64,000 bases of DNA from Melioribacter roseus (lineage in GTDB: Bacteria > Bacteroidota > Ignavibacteria > Ignavibacteriales > Melioribacteraceae): positions 161,567-225,566 of the forward strand of contig DYHH01000004.1 in assembly GCA_020724265.1 (NCBI GenBank). The letters are read 5' to 3'. Positions 19,303-29,500 of the stretch are shown piece after piece; position 1 is the first letter of the stretch, and each line of letters starts with the position of its first letter. Made by a program: the position numbers and the translations under genes. A model generated the notes under the pieces. The model was given only the letters and a program-made list of their open reading frames with translations, made no database searches and was not told where the DNA came from.

Positions 19303-20415
19303 CTATTTTGTATAGATTTCCGTATCAGGTCGAAACGCAAGAAGTGCAAATGAAAAGTAATCACCATGAAATAACCGTCTTAAAATTTTCCCTTGTAATT
19401 TACCACTAATAGCTCGCCCGGAGATATCCCACTCGGAATTTGTTTGATTGTCAAAAATTCTTTTGCGATCCTCGATTCGAAAATTTAAATGATAATCATC
19501 AATTATTCTGCTGAAAACTCCGGTAGAACCCATTTCTTTTGAAGAACTTATTTCTCTGTGATCTAAACTTGAAGCTGCACCGTTTACATGAAAAACTACA
19601 ATATCTTCACCTTCAAACGAGTCGTTAATTACTCTCAGCGACCAAGTTATTTCATAAGGATAAGCTTTATAATTATTGTTTATTTTAACGGCGATAACTT
19701 TTTCATTCGGTCTTAACCGTTCATCAAATTCACCCAAAAAGGCAAACGGAGTTTTGCTTACATCATCATATCCGATGTAAGGATTTTTACCATAGGGTCT
19801 ATTAAAACCGGTGTTTTTCGATAAGACTATGCCATCTGGATAAATTTTCCTAAACTGCTCAAATGAAATAATTTGTGATGGGATTTTAGAAAGAGATGTT
19901 CCGGTCATTTCACCAACAATTGCATCGCCTGTGAATTGTTCCCAAAACGATTCTGTTTTTTGATCATACATTATCATATCGGAATATCTGAGCAGCCCGC
20001 TTACTCCGAACCTATATATCTCTCCGCTAATTTTACGATCGAATATTATTGCACTGTAACAAAGCGGGCAAAAAGTAATCAATACATTTACGTCAGCAAT
20101 TTCATCATTTACTATCTCGTGAAAAATTAAAATTTGCAGTGGGTATGCTTTTGCTTCACCGTTAATTTCAAGTGCAATAACCGGTTCTCGCTCAGCAATC
20201 CAATCACCGGCATTTTCGATTGATTCAAATTTCGGATTAATTATTGCAGGAATTCCGTCCTTAGGCGGTCCACCCGGAATTAATTCCGTTAATTCAACCG
20301 TGCGTTTATCAAAATTAGTTATCCAGTTTGGATATACCCTCAATATATGCTCAGGTGTTTCTTGAGTAAAAAGTTTTATTACTAAAATTGTTAGAAGAAA
20401 AACAAATGCTTTCAT
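19303..20415 (-). CDS. DUF3179 domain-containing secreted protein
   Basis: 370 residues with an N-terminal signal peptide (about 1-18). The family hallmark FCPLCYSAIIFDR, with GVSGLLRYSDMIMYDQKTES after it, is clear, as are EINGEAKAYPLQIL and the repeated KINNNYKAYPYEI. The two Cys in FCPLC could bind a metal or form a disulfide. The function of DUF3179 is not known. It is transcribed divergently from the peptidase gene across 142 bp. Confidence 0.9.
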   Translation of the reverse strand: MKAFVFLLTILVIKLFTQETPEHILRVYPNWITNFDKRTVELTELIPGGPPKDGIPAIINPKFESIENAGDWIAEREPVIALEINGEAKAYPLQILIFHEIVNDEIADVNVLITFCPLCYSAIIFDRKISGEIYRFGVSGLLRYSDMIMYDQKTESFWEQFTGDAIVGEMTGTSLSKIPSQIISFEQFRKIYPDGIVLSKNTGFNRPYGKNPYIGYDDVSKTPFAFLGEFDERLRPNEKVIAVKINNNYKAYPYEITWSLRVINDSFEGEDIVVFHVNGAASSLDHREISSSKEMGSTGVFSRIIDDYHLNFRIEDRKRIFDNQTNSEWDISGRAISGKLQGKILRRLFHGDYFSFALLAFRPDTEIYTK

Positions 20416-20557
20416 GTTGAGCTCCGTATAAAATTCTAAATTAATATAATCTTATGTATTTACTGGAACTGTCAAAAATTTTACAAAAAGTTCTATTACA
20501 AAAAATTTAGGGATTATAATTATATTGCAGTGCAATTCAATTTAAATTGGAGCAACG

Positions 20558-21766
20558 ATGATACGAAAACTTATTTCACTAGCAATTTTTCTATCAATAA
20601 TTATAACTATTTCTGCACAAGACAAAGCAAAATTTGTTGAACCTAAGAGCGGATATTGGAACCATATCAAAGAAGAAATTGATAAGTATGAAAAAGAAGA
20701 TAAGTCACGAAAAACTTTTCAAGTTGATTTAGAAGGAATTGAAATTCCATCCTCGGTTGACCAGTTTAATAAGTATTGGCATCAACCGCCTATATCGCAA
20801 GGTAATACCGGTACATGCTGGTCGTTCTCAACTACCTCGTATTTTGAATCTGAAGTTTACCGTTTATTCAAAAAAGAAGTAAAGATTTCGGAATTGTACA
20901 CCGTCTATTGGGAGTATGTTGAAAAGGCAAGAGAGTATGTAAGAACAAGAGGGAAATCACTTTTTGCCGAAGGTTCGGAAGCAAATGCTGTTACAAGAAT
21001 ATGGAAACAATACGGCACCGTTCCCGGTAATGTTTACACCGGGTTACAAGAGGGACAAAAATTCCATAATCATTCTCATTTATTTAGAGAGATGAATTCT
21101 TATCTGAAAAATGTAAAAGAAAATAATTTTTGGAACGAGGAAGTCGTATTAGAAACTATTAAATCGATTTTAGATTATCATTTAGGAGTGCCTCCTCAAA
21201 AGTTTACGGTTGAAGGTAAAGAGTATTCGCCAAAATCATATTTGAAAGATTATTTAAAACTAAACCTTGATGATTACTATGATATTCTTTCATATTTGCA
21301 GCAACCCTTTTGGCAGCAAGTTGAATATGAAGTCCCGGATAACTGGTGGCATAACAAAGATTACTGGAATATTCCTCTTGATGATTACATGAGTTTATTT
21401 AAGAATGCAATACGAAACGGATTTTCAATTTGTATAGGCGGCGATGTATCGGAACCGGGTAAAGTTGCCGAGAAAGACGTGTTCCTTATTCCCGATTTTG
21501 ACATTCCCTCCGAATATATAAACGACTATTCACGTCAATTCCGTTTCAGCAATGAAACAACAACAGACGATCACGGTGTTCATGTTGTGGGATGGATGGA
21601 ATTAAACGGAAGTGATTGGTATCTAATTAAAGATTCCGGTGCTTCGGCAAGAGACGGAAATAACAAGGGATATTATTTCTTCAGCGAAGATTATATTAAA
21701 CTGAAGATTATGGATTTCATGGTTCACAAAGACGCGCTTGGTGAGCTTATAGACAAGTTAAAATAA
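20558..21766 (+). CDS. Secreted C1-type (bleomycin hydrolase-like) cysteine peptidase
   Basis: 402 residues with a signal peptide (about 1-20). The papain-like active site is split in the usual way: Gln81 and Cys87 in QGNTGTCWSF, and His339 in DDHGVHVVGW. The third residue, normally Asn in an NSWG motif, is Asp359 in IKDSGA, and the following Trp is also absent. The ending MVHKDAL is typical of the aminopeptidase C/bleomycin hydrolase group. Most relatives are cytosolic, but this one should be exported. Activity is likely though the Asn to Asp change is unusual. Confidence 0.88.
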   Translation: MIRKLISLAIFLSIIITISAQDKAKFVEPKSGYWNHIKEEIDKYEKEDKSRKTFQVDLEGIEIPSSVDQFNKYWHQPPISQGNTGTCWSFSTTSYFESEVYRLFKKEVKISELYTVYWEYVEKAREYVRTRGKSLFAEGSEANAVTRIWKQYGTVPGNVYTGLQEGQKFHNHSHLFREMNSYLKNVKENNFWNEEVVLETIKSILDYHLGVPPQKFTVEGKEYSPKSYLKDYLKLNLDDYYDILSYLQQPFWQQVEYEVPDNWWHNKDYWNIPLDDYMSLFKNAIRNGFSICIGGDVSEPGKVAEKDVFLIPDFDIPSEYINDYSRQFRFSNETTTDDHGVHVVGWMELNGSDWYLIKDSGASARDGNNKGYYFFSEDYIKLKIMDFMVHKDALGELIDKLK

Positions 21767-21854
21767 AAAATAGGGTTATATTCAAAAACTTATTTATAAA
21801 AAACTTTTTTGTGGTTGTATTGTAAGGAATAGGGACTTTTAATTGGTGAAGTGG

Positions 21855-22883
21855 TTATGTAGCTTCTTCATCATTATTTTTATTTAACTTTTCTTTTAAT
21901 ACAGTAATGATTTCGTCAAGATGTATTTCGTTTTCAATATCAATTGCACAAGATGGACCATTGTAAAATTTCTGAACCGGGGCTGAAAGACTAACTACAG
22001 AATAATTATTTATCAATTTTCTTACGCGATCTTCTGGAAGCATAATTATAATTCGCACTTTTTTCTTACGGATTTTCAAGAAAGCTATATTTCTATCAGA
22101 GCGAATAGATATGTAATAGCGTTGAGGATTAAAAATCAACGAAGAATCAAAAAAGTGTATTTTCTGTTTCAGAGATTCATAAATCTTAATAACATTTTCA
22201 GATACATTGTCAAGATGGTCAATCTCAGTATAGTTTGAAGAAGTTTCCGTTTCAGTTCTTTTGATTGAATCAGCATCGGCAAACTGAATATCTCGAAAAT
22301 CGGGATTTAATGAAAAAGAGTAATCTGAATTAGCATGGAATTTTTTAAGGATTATTAGTTTTACCATTTTACCCCAAGTGTCTGTATATGTGTCGATAAT
22401 TTCCGGGAGTTCTTCTTTTTCTTCATCTATTACAAGCAGAATATTTTGAGAATTTTCAACAATGTCTTTAATTGACTTGTAAATTTCTTTTTCTCCAATA
22501 TTCTTTTTGAATTCACGTTTGAGTGAGGCATCTGAATTAATTATTGAAAACAACTTTTCTATTAACTCAGATTGACTGTTTTGATTTTTAAAAAATGCGA
22601 AAAACTTTGTTACTTGAGGAAATATATGTTTGTAAAAATCGTGCGAGGAGAGTTCAACTTCAACAATATAAAATTCTGGATTATCTGGCTCAGTGAAATC
22701 GAATAAGAAACCATCGGGAATTGTTGCTCCTAATGATTTTGAATCAATCTTTCTTTTTGCATCAATAAACAGAGATTTTTCACCAAAAAATAATTTAGAG
22801 TTTTCGATTACATCTTTTTCGATCTCTTCTTCTTTAGCGTAAATGAATTCGTAATACTTCTTATTTTGATTGAATAGAACCAT
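21855..22883 (-). CDS. Nuclease-like protein with C-terminal DUF5655 domain
   Basis: 342 residues, no signal peptide or membrane segment. The N-terminal half has a PD-(D/E)xK-like arrangement: Asp57 in IPDGF, then Glu75 and Glu77 in YIVEVELSSHD, with Gln90 in IFPQVTKF. Glu stands where Lys is usual. A variable middle part leads to a C-terminal DUF5655-like domain (IYESLKQKI... FNPQRYYISIRS... FLKIRKKKVRIIIMLP). Such proteins occur singly or near defence genes. Here neighbours are housekeeping and the gene is isolated by gaps on both sides. Function unknown; nuclease activity is an inference. Confidence 0.75.
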   Translation of the reverse strand: MVLFNQNKKYYEFIYAKEEEIEKDVIENSKLFFGEKSLFIDAKRKIDSKSLGATIPDGFLFDFTEPDNPEFYIVEVELSSHDFYKHIFPQVTKFFAFFKNQNSQSELIEKLFSIINSDASLKREFKKNIGEKEIYKSIKDIVENSQNILLVIDEEKEELPEIIDTYTDTWGKMVKLIILKKFHANSDYSFSLNPDFRDIQFADADSIKRTETETSSNYTEIDHLDNVSENVIKIYESLKQKIHFFDSSLIFNPQRYYISIRSDRNIAFLKIRKKKVRIIIMLPEDRVRKLINNYSVVSLSAPVQKFYNGPSCAIDIENEIHLDEIITVLKEKLNKNNDEEAT

Positions 22884-23224
22884 CTTTCACCCAAATATTT
22901 TTTATATAATACATACTAAATAGAACTATTGAATTATTTCCTCTACTTCTCATCAAGAAAAACTTTCTTATAAAAAAATCCGAAAAAGAAAAACGAAAGA
23001 GAGTTAAGCATTTTGCACAACCCATAACAACCTAAATTGTTAGAATCGTTTGCAACTTATAAAAATCCGTTCAAATGTGCACTAAAATAATTCCAATTAA
23101 AAGATGATTTATAAGTGAACAGCGCTAAATAAAATTCATATTTCGCCGATTAGATTCAAAAAATATTTGATGCTTGTCTCACTTATGAATAATTTTAGCA
23201 AGTTAATAATTAAAGAGAGTGAAA
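22884..23224. other. Intergenic region upstream of pgi
   Basis: About 340 bp of AT-rich DNA between divergent genes. No coding frame, tRNA or strong hairpin was seen. The only recognisable signal is the promoter match at 23167-23197. Confidence 0.5.
23167..23197 (+). promoter_or_regulatory. Predicted Bacteroidota-type promoter of pgi
   Basis: TTG (23167-23169), 20 bp spacer, TAATTTTA (23190-23197), matching TAnnTTTG except for the final base. The start codon is 28 bp further on. Confidence 0.6.
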
Positions 23225-24922
23225 ATGACTGCATTAGACCTGAGCGGAATTGGAAAATCAAAAAATTTATTAGAGACTACAGTTCAAGAAATCATTAATG
23301 AAAATATTGTTCAAAGAATTTGGAAAAAAGATCACACTGTTTGGAGCGAAGACCCAACAGAAATATCAAACCGGTTAGGCTGGCTGGATTGTGTTGAAAA
23401 TTCAAAAAAGAGTCTGCCCGAAATTTACGATTTCGTAGAAAGTGTAAAAGCTTCCCAATTCAAAAATGTGTTGGTACTGGGAATGGGCGGCTCGAGTCTT
23501 GCCCCCGAAGTTTTTAGTTTGATTTTCGGGAAAGATGAAAGACTTTTTAATTTATATGTTTTGGACAGCACTCATCCCGAAGCAATAAAAAGTTACGCAG
23601 AAAAACTGGATTATAAAGAAACATTATACATTGTCTCAACAAAATCGGGCGGGACTGTTGAAACATTATCGTTTCTAAAATTCTTTTACAATTTTGTATT
23701 AAATCATGTCGGGAAAGAAAAAGTAGGTAGTCACTTTACCGCTATCACCGACCCAGGAAGCGGACTACAAAAGTTGGCTGAAGAACTTAATTTTAGAAAA
23801 ATATTTTTAAATGATCCCAACATCGGCGGAAGATATTCCGCTTTATCATTATTCGGATTAGTACCGGCTGCACTTGTTGGAGTAGATATAGAGAAATTAT
23901 TAAGCTGTGCAGAAGCAGCAGTTTACAAATCTAAGTATTCCGAAAAGAATAAAATTTCTGAGAACCAAGCAGTTATAATTGGTGCGCTAATCGGCGCACT
24001 TGCACTTGAAGGAAAGAATAAATTAACTCTTTTATATTCCGAACAAATTAAATCATTTGGTGCATGGCTTGAACAATTAATTGCTGAAAGTACGGGTAAA
24101 ATCGGGAAAGGTATTTTACCGGTTGACCTTGAAGATATTATCTCGCCCGATGATTACAGTAATGACAGAGTTTTCATTTATACTCATCTTAAAGATGACA
24201 ACCCTTATGACAAGACAATTTTTGAATTAAAGAAAAACGGATTCCCCGTAATTGAAATAATTTGGGATGATATTTATACACTCGGTTCCGAATTTTTTAA
24301 CTGGGAATTTGCAACTGCAATCGCAGGTTGGAAAATGAAGCTTCAGCCGTTTGATCAGCCTAATGTTGAATCGGCAAAAGTGCAGGCTCGGAATTTAATT
24401 GCATCATACACAGAAAAGGGAAATCTGCAGCAGCCGGAAATTAGTTATAATGATGAAAGTATTTCTATATACTACGATAATAAAGTTGATAATGTTGAAG
24501 ATGCATTTCAAAAATTATTTTCTGAATTAAAGGAAGGAAATTATATTTCTATTCAATCGTTTGTAAAGCCAAGTGAAGAAAACTTTTATGTCTTTCAAGA
24601 ACTTCGCTCACATTTATTGAAGAAATATAAAATACCGACGACATTCGGATTCGGACCGAGGTTTTTGCACTCAACCGGACAATTACACAAAGGAGACGAC
24701 GGCTCGGGAATCTTTATCCAGTTTATCAAAAGCGGTAATATAAATTTACCAATACCTGATGATGCAAGAAGTAATGATTCATCAATAACTTTCGACGTTC
24801 TGATAAAAGCACAAGCTCTCGGTGATAGAGAAGCCTTGCTGCAAAATAATAGAAAAGTTATTACATTTGAAATCAATGGCAGTGTTTATGAGACGATTAA
24901 AAAAATAATTGAAGTGATTTAA
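23225..24922 (+). CDS. pgi: Glucose-6-phosphate isomerase, Tal-Pgi related
   Basis: About 565 residues with two SIS domains. LGMGGSSLAPEV and STKSGGTVETLSF are the sugar-phosphate binding loops, NDPNIGGRYSALS is the PGI signature, and GAWLEQLIAEST and the late LHKGDDGSGIFIQF contribute the active site. The sequence resembles the isomerase half of fused transaldolase-isomerases rather than classical E. coli Pgi, but there is no transaldolase part here. It interconverts glucose-6-phosphate and fructose-6-phosphate. The ATG at 23225 has GAGAG upstream; a GTG at 23219 overlaps that site. Its stop overlaps the next ATG by one base. Confidence 0.92.
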   Translation: MTALDLSGIGKSKNLLETTVQEIINENIVQRIWKKDHTVWSEDPTEISNRLGWLDCVENSKKSLPEIYDFVESVKASQFKNVLVLGMGGSSLAPEVFSLIFGKDERLFNLYVLDSTHPEAIKSYAEKLDYKETLYIVSTKSGGTVETLSFLKFFYNFVLNHVGKEKVGSHFTAITDPGSGLQKLAEELNFRKIFLNDPNIGGRYSALSLFGLVPAALVGVDIEKLLSCAEAAVYKSKYSEKNKISENQAVIIGALIGALALEGKNKLTLLYSEQIKSFGAWLEQLIAESTGKIGKGILPVDLEDIISPDDYSNDRVFIYTHLKDDNPYDKTIFELKKNGFPVIEIIWDDIYTLGSEFFNWEFATAIAGWKMKLQPFDQPNVESAKVQARNLIASYTEKGNLQQPEISYNDESISIYYDNKVDNVEDAFQKLFSELKEGNYISIQSFVKPSEENFYVFQELRSHLLKKYKIPTTFGFGPRFLHSTGQLHKGDDGSGIFIQFIKSGNINLPIPDDARSNDSSITFDVLIKAQALGDREALLQNNRKVITFEINGSVYETIKKIIEVI

Positions 24923-25398
24923 TGAAAAGATTTACACAAATAATAATCGCAGTATTATTTATTTTATTTTCTGCTTGCAGTGTTCAAAAAGTATATCTCC
25001 CCGATAAAGTTTCCGGATTCTCTTTAAATAAAAAACTTACAGGAAGTGAAGCAGAAGATTTCGTTAATAGACTTCATTATGGTACAGTTGCTGCAGATGA
25101 AAATGAAATCGGGTTTTACTCATCCGAAAAAGGAAGTGCTGTTATTTATATAAGTTATTATAACAGTGATGATGAAGCAGACCAAATATTGTTGCAGATG
25201 GTAGAGAAAATTGAAAACGTTCCTTCTCCGTTTGAAGGAGGAGATAGTTTTGAATTATCCGATCATATTATTTATAGGTACAGCGGGTTGGGACAATCAC
25301 ATTTTGTATTCTCTTCCGGTAATGTTCTTCTTTGGATTTCCGCAGATGTTATGTGGGCTGAACTTTTCCTAAATGATTATATTAGAAAAATAACCTAA
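24922..25398 (+). CDS. Hypothetical lipoprotein
   Basis: 158 residues. A signal peptide ends at FSAC with Cys19 as the lipidation site, so the protein is anchored to a membrane leaflet. The mature part has no family I recognise. It is mixed alpha/beta by eye, with FVNRLHYGTVAADENEIGFY and repeated Ser/Asp-rich turns. It is translationally coupled to pgi (TAATG). The product is likely envelope-located and unrelated in function to the isomerase. Confidence 0.8.
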   Translation: MKRFTQIIIAVLFILFSACSVQKVYLPDKVSGFSLNKKLTGSEAEDFVNRLHYGTVAADENEIGFYSSEKGSAVIYISYYNSDDEADQILLQMVEKIENVPSPFEGGDSFELSDHIIYRYSGLGQSHFVFSSGNVLLWISADVMWAELFLNDYIRKIT

Positions 25399-25438
25399 CC
25401 TATATGTCCCTTTCAACATAGAAAAATTTAGTACAATT

Positions 25439-25469
25439 ATTCCAATGTAATTCTTTATTTGTATATTTA
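25439..25469 (+). promoter_or_regulatory. Possible promoter of the RND adaptor gene
   Basis: TATATTTA (25462-25469) fits the -7 element, but the position 20 bp upstream is ATT rather than TTG. Weak candidate, 24 bp before the ATG. Confidence 0.3.
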
Positions 25470-25492
25470 CCCCATTAAAAAAAGAAAACGTT

Positions 25493-26548
25493 ATGAAGAA
25501 AAAATATCTTTACTGGGGTCTTGTTGTTGTATTTGTTGTCTTAATGGCTCTTCCGAAAATATCATGGGATAGCAACGAAGCTCAAGCGTCATCAAGTACA
25601 CAAAACCAATCTATTAATGCCGAAGGATTAATAATTAAGAAAACCGAAGTATCGGATAAAATATTTTTGAATGCTTCATTACAAGGCGATGAAGAAATTG
25701 AACTTCGTACCGAAATCCCGGGTAAGGTTATCAACATAAATTTTGAAGAGGGGAGCCGTGTCAAAAAAGGTGATCTTCTTGTTAAAATTAATGATGCCGA
25801 TCTTCAAGCTCAACTTATGCGTGTTGAATCACAATTAAAATTAGCGGAAGAAAAAGAATTCCGTTCAAAACAATTGGTTGAACAAAATCTTATCAGTCAA
25901 GAAGAATATGATGTTCTATTAAATGAACTTAATATACGTAAAGCCGAACAAGCTCAATTAAAGGCACAAATCGAAAAAACTGAAATCTATGCACCCTTTG
26001 ATGGTGTTGTTGGTCTTCGTTATATAAGTGAAGGAAGTTATATAACATCGGCAATTAATATTGCAATACTCACCAAAACTAATCCCATAAAAATTGATTT
26101 TGCGGTTCCGATTAAACATGCCAATAAAATAAAAGAGGGAATGACAATAAAAATAAAAGTCCCTAATTCGGAAAAAGTATTTGATTCAAAAATTTATGCT
26201 ATCGACCCTAAAGTTGATCCTTCAACAAGAACTTTAAAAGTTAGAGCAAAAGCAGATAATAGTTCCGGTATCTTAATACCCGGTTCTTATGCCGAAGTAG
26301 AAATTGTTGTTGATCAAAACACAAAAAGTATATTAGTTCCTACGGAAGCAATTGTTCCGGATATTGCAGGTGAATTAGTTTACCTTTACAAAAACGGGAA
26401 AGCTATTCCGTCAAAAGTAAGTATTGGTTTGAGAACGAAATCAGATGTTCAAATTTTGCAGGGTGTTAACGAAGGTGATACCGTAATAACTTCTGCAATA
26501 ATTCAAATGCGTCCCGGTGCGGATGTAACAATCAGAAATTTTAGATAA
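25493..26548 (+). CDS. RND efflux periplasmic adaptor (membrane fusion protein)
   Basis: 351 residues. One N-terminal membrane anchor (about 5-22) is followed by the lipoyl-like half (GKVININFEEGSRVKKGDLLVKI), a short coiled-coil hairpin (about 100-160), the second lipoyl half (IYAPFDGVVGLRYISEGSYI) and the beta-barrel and membrane-proximal domains with DPSTRTLKVRA. It links the pump in the next gene to an outer-membrane channel. It begins 94 bp after the lipoprotein gene and ends 8 bp before the pump. Confidence 0.94.
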   Translation: MKKKYLYWGLVVVFVVLMALPKISWDSNEAQASSSTQNQSINAEGLIIKKTEVSDKIFLNASLQGDEEIELRTEIPGKVININFEEGSRVKKGDLLVKINDADLQAQLMRVESQLKLAEEKEFRSKQLVEQNLISQEEYDVLLNELNIRKAEQAQLKAQIEKTEIYAPFDGVVGLRYISEGSYITSAINIAILTKTNPIKIDFAVPIKHANKIKEGMTIKIKVPNSEKVFDSKIYAIDPKVDPSTRTLKVRAKADNSSGILIPGSYAEVEIVVDQNTKSILVPTEAIVPDIAGELVYLYKNGKAIPSKVSIGLRTKSDVQILQGVNEGDTVITSAIIQMRPGADVTIRNFR

Positions 26549-26556
26549 GTCATTTT

Positions 26557-29500
26557 ATGAGTCTTTCATCCTTAAGTATTCGCCGACCCGTATTAGCCTC
26601 TGTTATGGCAATTGCTATAGTTCTATTTGGTGTTATCGGTTACACTTATCTAGGAATCCGCGAATATCCGAGTGTTGATCCGCCGATTATTACGGTATCT
26701 ACTAGTTATATCGGAGCTAATGCCGACGTAATTGAATCGCAGATAACCGAACCTTTAGAAGAATCGATAAACGGTATTGCAGGTATTAGAACTCTTACAT
26801 CTGTCAGCCGTGATGGAAGAAGTACAATTCGTGTTGAATTTAATATTGATGTAGATCTTGAAGATGCAGCAAACGATGTACGCGATCGAGTTTCTCGTGC
26901 TCAAAGAGTTTTACCTCCTGATACGGATCCGCCAATAGTAACCAAAGCTGATGCAGATGCTATTCCTATTGTTTTCTTGAATATTAAAAGTGATCAACGT
27001 GATCTGCTTGAACTTTCCGATATAGCTCAACGTACTTTCAAGGAAAGAGTTCAAACAATTGAAGGAGTCAGTGAGGTTTGGATTTGGGGTGAGAAAAGAT
27101 ATTCGATGCGATTGTGGATGGACCCTGTAAAGCTTGCTGCTTTCCAGGTTACCGCTGTTGATGTGCGAAATGCCTTAAGCCGTGAAAATATTGAACTCCC
27201 CAGCGGAAGAATCGAAGGTATTAATACAGAATTAACTATTAGAACACTCGGTAGATTATCTACTGTAGAAGATTTTAATAATCTTATAATTAAAGAAAGT
27301 GATTCAAGACTTGTTCGATTTAGTGATGTGGGTACTGCTGAATTATATCCGGAGAATGACAGAACTTTATTGAAACGTGATGGAATTCCGATGGTTGGTG
27401 TTGTGCTTGTTCCTCAACCCGGCGCCAATCAAATTCAGATTGTTGATGAATTTTATGAAAGAGTTGAACAAATCAAAAAAGATCTGCCTGAAGATATAGA
27501 ATTAGGCGTTGGTTTCGATGTTACCGATTATATTCGTGAATCGATTAATGAAGTACAGCAGACAGTGTTCATTGCATTCGGACTTGTAATATTAATTATC
27601 TTTTTGTTCCTGCGTGATTGGAGAACAACTTTAATTCCAATAATTACCATACCGATTTCTCTTATCGGTTCATTTTTCATAATGTACATGGCTGATTACT
27701 CAATTAACGTATTGACTTTACTCGGCTTAGTTCTTGCTATCGGAATTGTAGTTGATGATGCAATTGTTGTCTTGGAAAACATATATAAAAAGATTGAAGC
27801 CGGAATGGAACCGATTCAAGCCGGTATTCGTGGAATTAAAGAAATCTTTTTTGCAGTTGTTTCTACTACGGTTGCTCTCGCATCGGTATTCTTGCCGATT
27901 ATGTTTCTTGAAGGATTAACGGGAAGATTATTTAGAGAATTCGGAGTTGTGATTGCCGGTTCGGTAATTATATCATCGTTTATTGCATTGACTTTTACTC
28001 CAATGCTGAGTTCAAAAATATTAAAGAGAAGAGAAAAGCATAATAAGTTTTATACAATGACCGAACCGTTTTTCAAAAACCTCGAAAACGGTTATCGTTC
28101 TCTACTTAATTCGTTTATGAGCAAAAGATGGCTGGCATTTTTGATTATTGTTTTTGCTGCAATAATGATCTTTGCTTTCGGACGAATGCTGCAGACTGAA
28201 CTTGCACCAATGGAAGATAGAGGTGCTATGCGTATTTCAATGACTGCTCCTGAGGGTTCTTCTTTCCAGTTTATGGAAAATCATATAAACAAATTCGTTG
28301 ATTCAATAATGACAAAGATTCCCGAACGCGATGCTTTGATTTCGATAACTTCTCCCGGTTTTGGTGCGGCATCTTCTGTTAACAGCGGTTTTATTCGATT
28401 GCGGTTAGTCAATGCCAAAGAAAGAGATAGAACTCAAGGCGAGGTTGCTACTGAAATTACGAAAATTGCAAACAAGCTGAGTGATGCAAGAACTTTTGTT
28501 ATTCAAGATCAATCCATTGGTACTGCAAGAGGCGGTCTCCCCGTTCAGTATGTTTTGCAAGCTCCTAATCTTGAAAGACTAAAAGAAGTTATTCCTGAGT
28601 TCTTAGATAAAGCAAGGGGTAATCCGACTTTTTCTGCTGTTGATGTTAACTTAAAATTTAATAAACCGGAATTAGTTGTTGAGATCAACCGATCAAAAGC
28701 TCGCGAAATGGGTGTTACTGTTGCCGACATTGCTCAAACTTTACAGCTTGCATTCAGTGAACAGAGATACGGGTTTTTTATTAAAGACGGCAAACAGTAT
28801 TATGTTATCGGTCAAGTTAATAGAGAAGATAAAAGCCAACCCGTCGATCTTCGAAAATTATATGTGAGGAATAATTCAAATCAATTGATTCAGCTTGATC
28901 AATTAGTTGAACTTACCGAAGCAAGTGCACCGCCGCAGTTATTCAGATTTAACCGATATGTTTCTGCAACTATTTCTGCAAGTTTAACCGAAGGAAGAAC
29001 AATCGGTGACGGTATTAATGCAATGGATCAAATTGCAGAACAAGTTTTGGATGAAACATTCTCTACATCTTTAGAAGGTCCATCAAAAGATTTTATGGAA
29101 AGTGCATCGAGTTTGGTTTTCGTTTTTATTCTTGCTTTGATCTTTATTTACCTGGTGCTATCCGCTCAGTTTGAAAGTTTCCGCGATCCGTTTATTATTA
29201 TGTTTACTGTTCCGCTTGCAATTGCCGGTGCGTTATTTTCTCTTTGGTATTTCAATCAAACGATAAATATTTTCAGCCAGATCGGGCAAATTATGTTGAT
29301 CGGTTTGGTTACAAAAAACGGAATATTAATTGTTGAATTTGCTAATCAAAAGAAAGCACAAGGTTTAAGTATAGTTGAAGCTGTAAAAGAGGCGGCTGTT
29401 CTTAGATTCCGTCCAATCTTAATGACGAGTTTATCAACTATTTTAGGAACACTTCCGATTGCGCTTGCATTAGGTTCCGGTGCCGAGAGCAGAATGCCTA

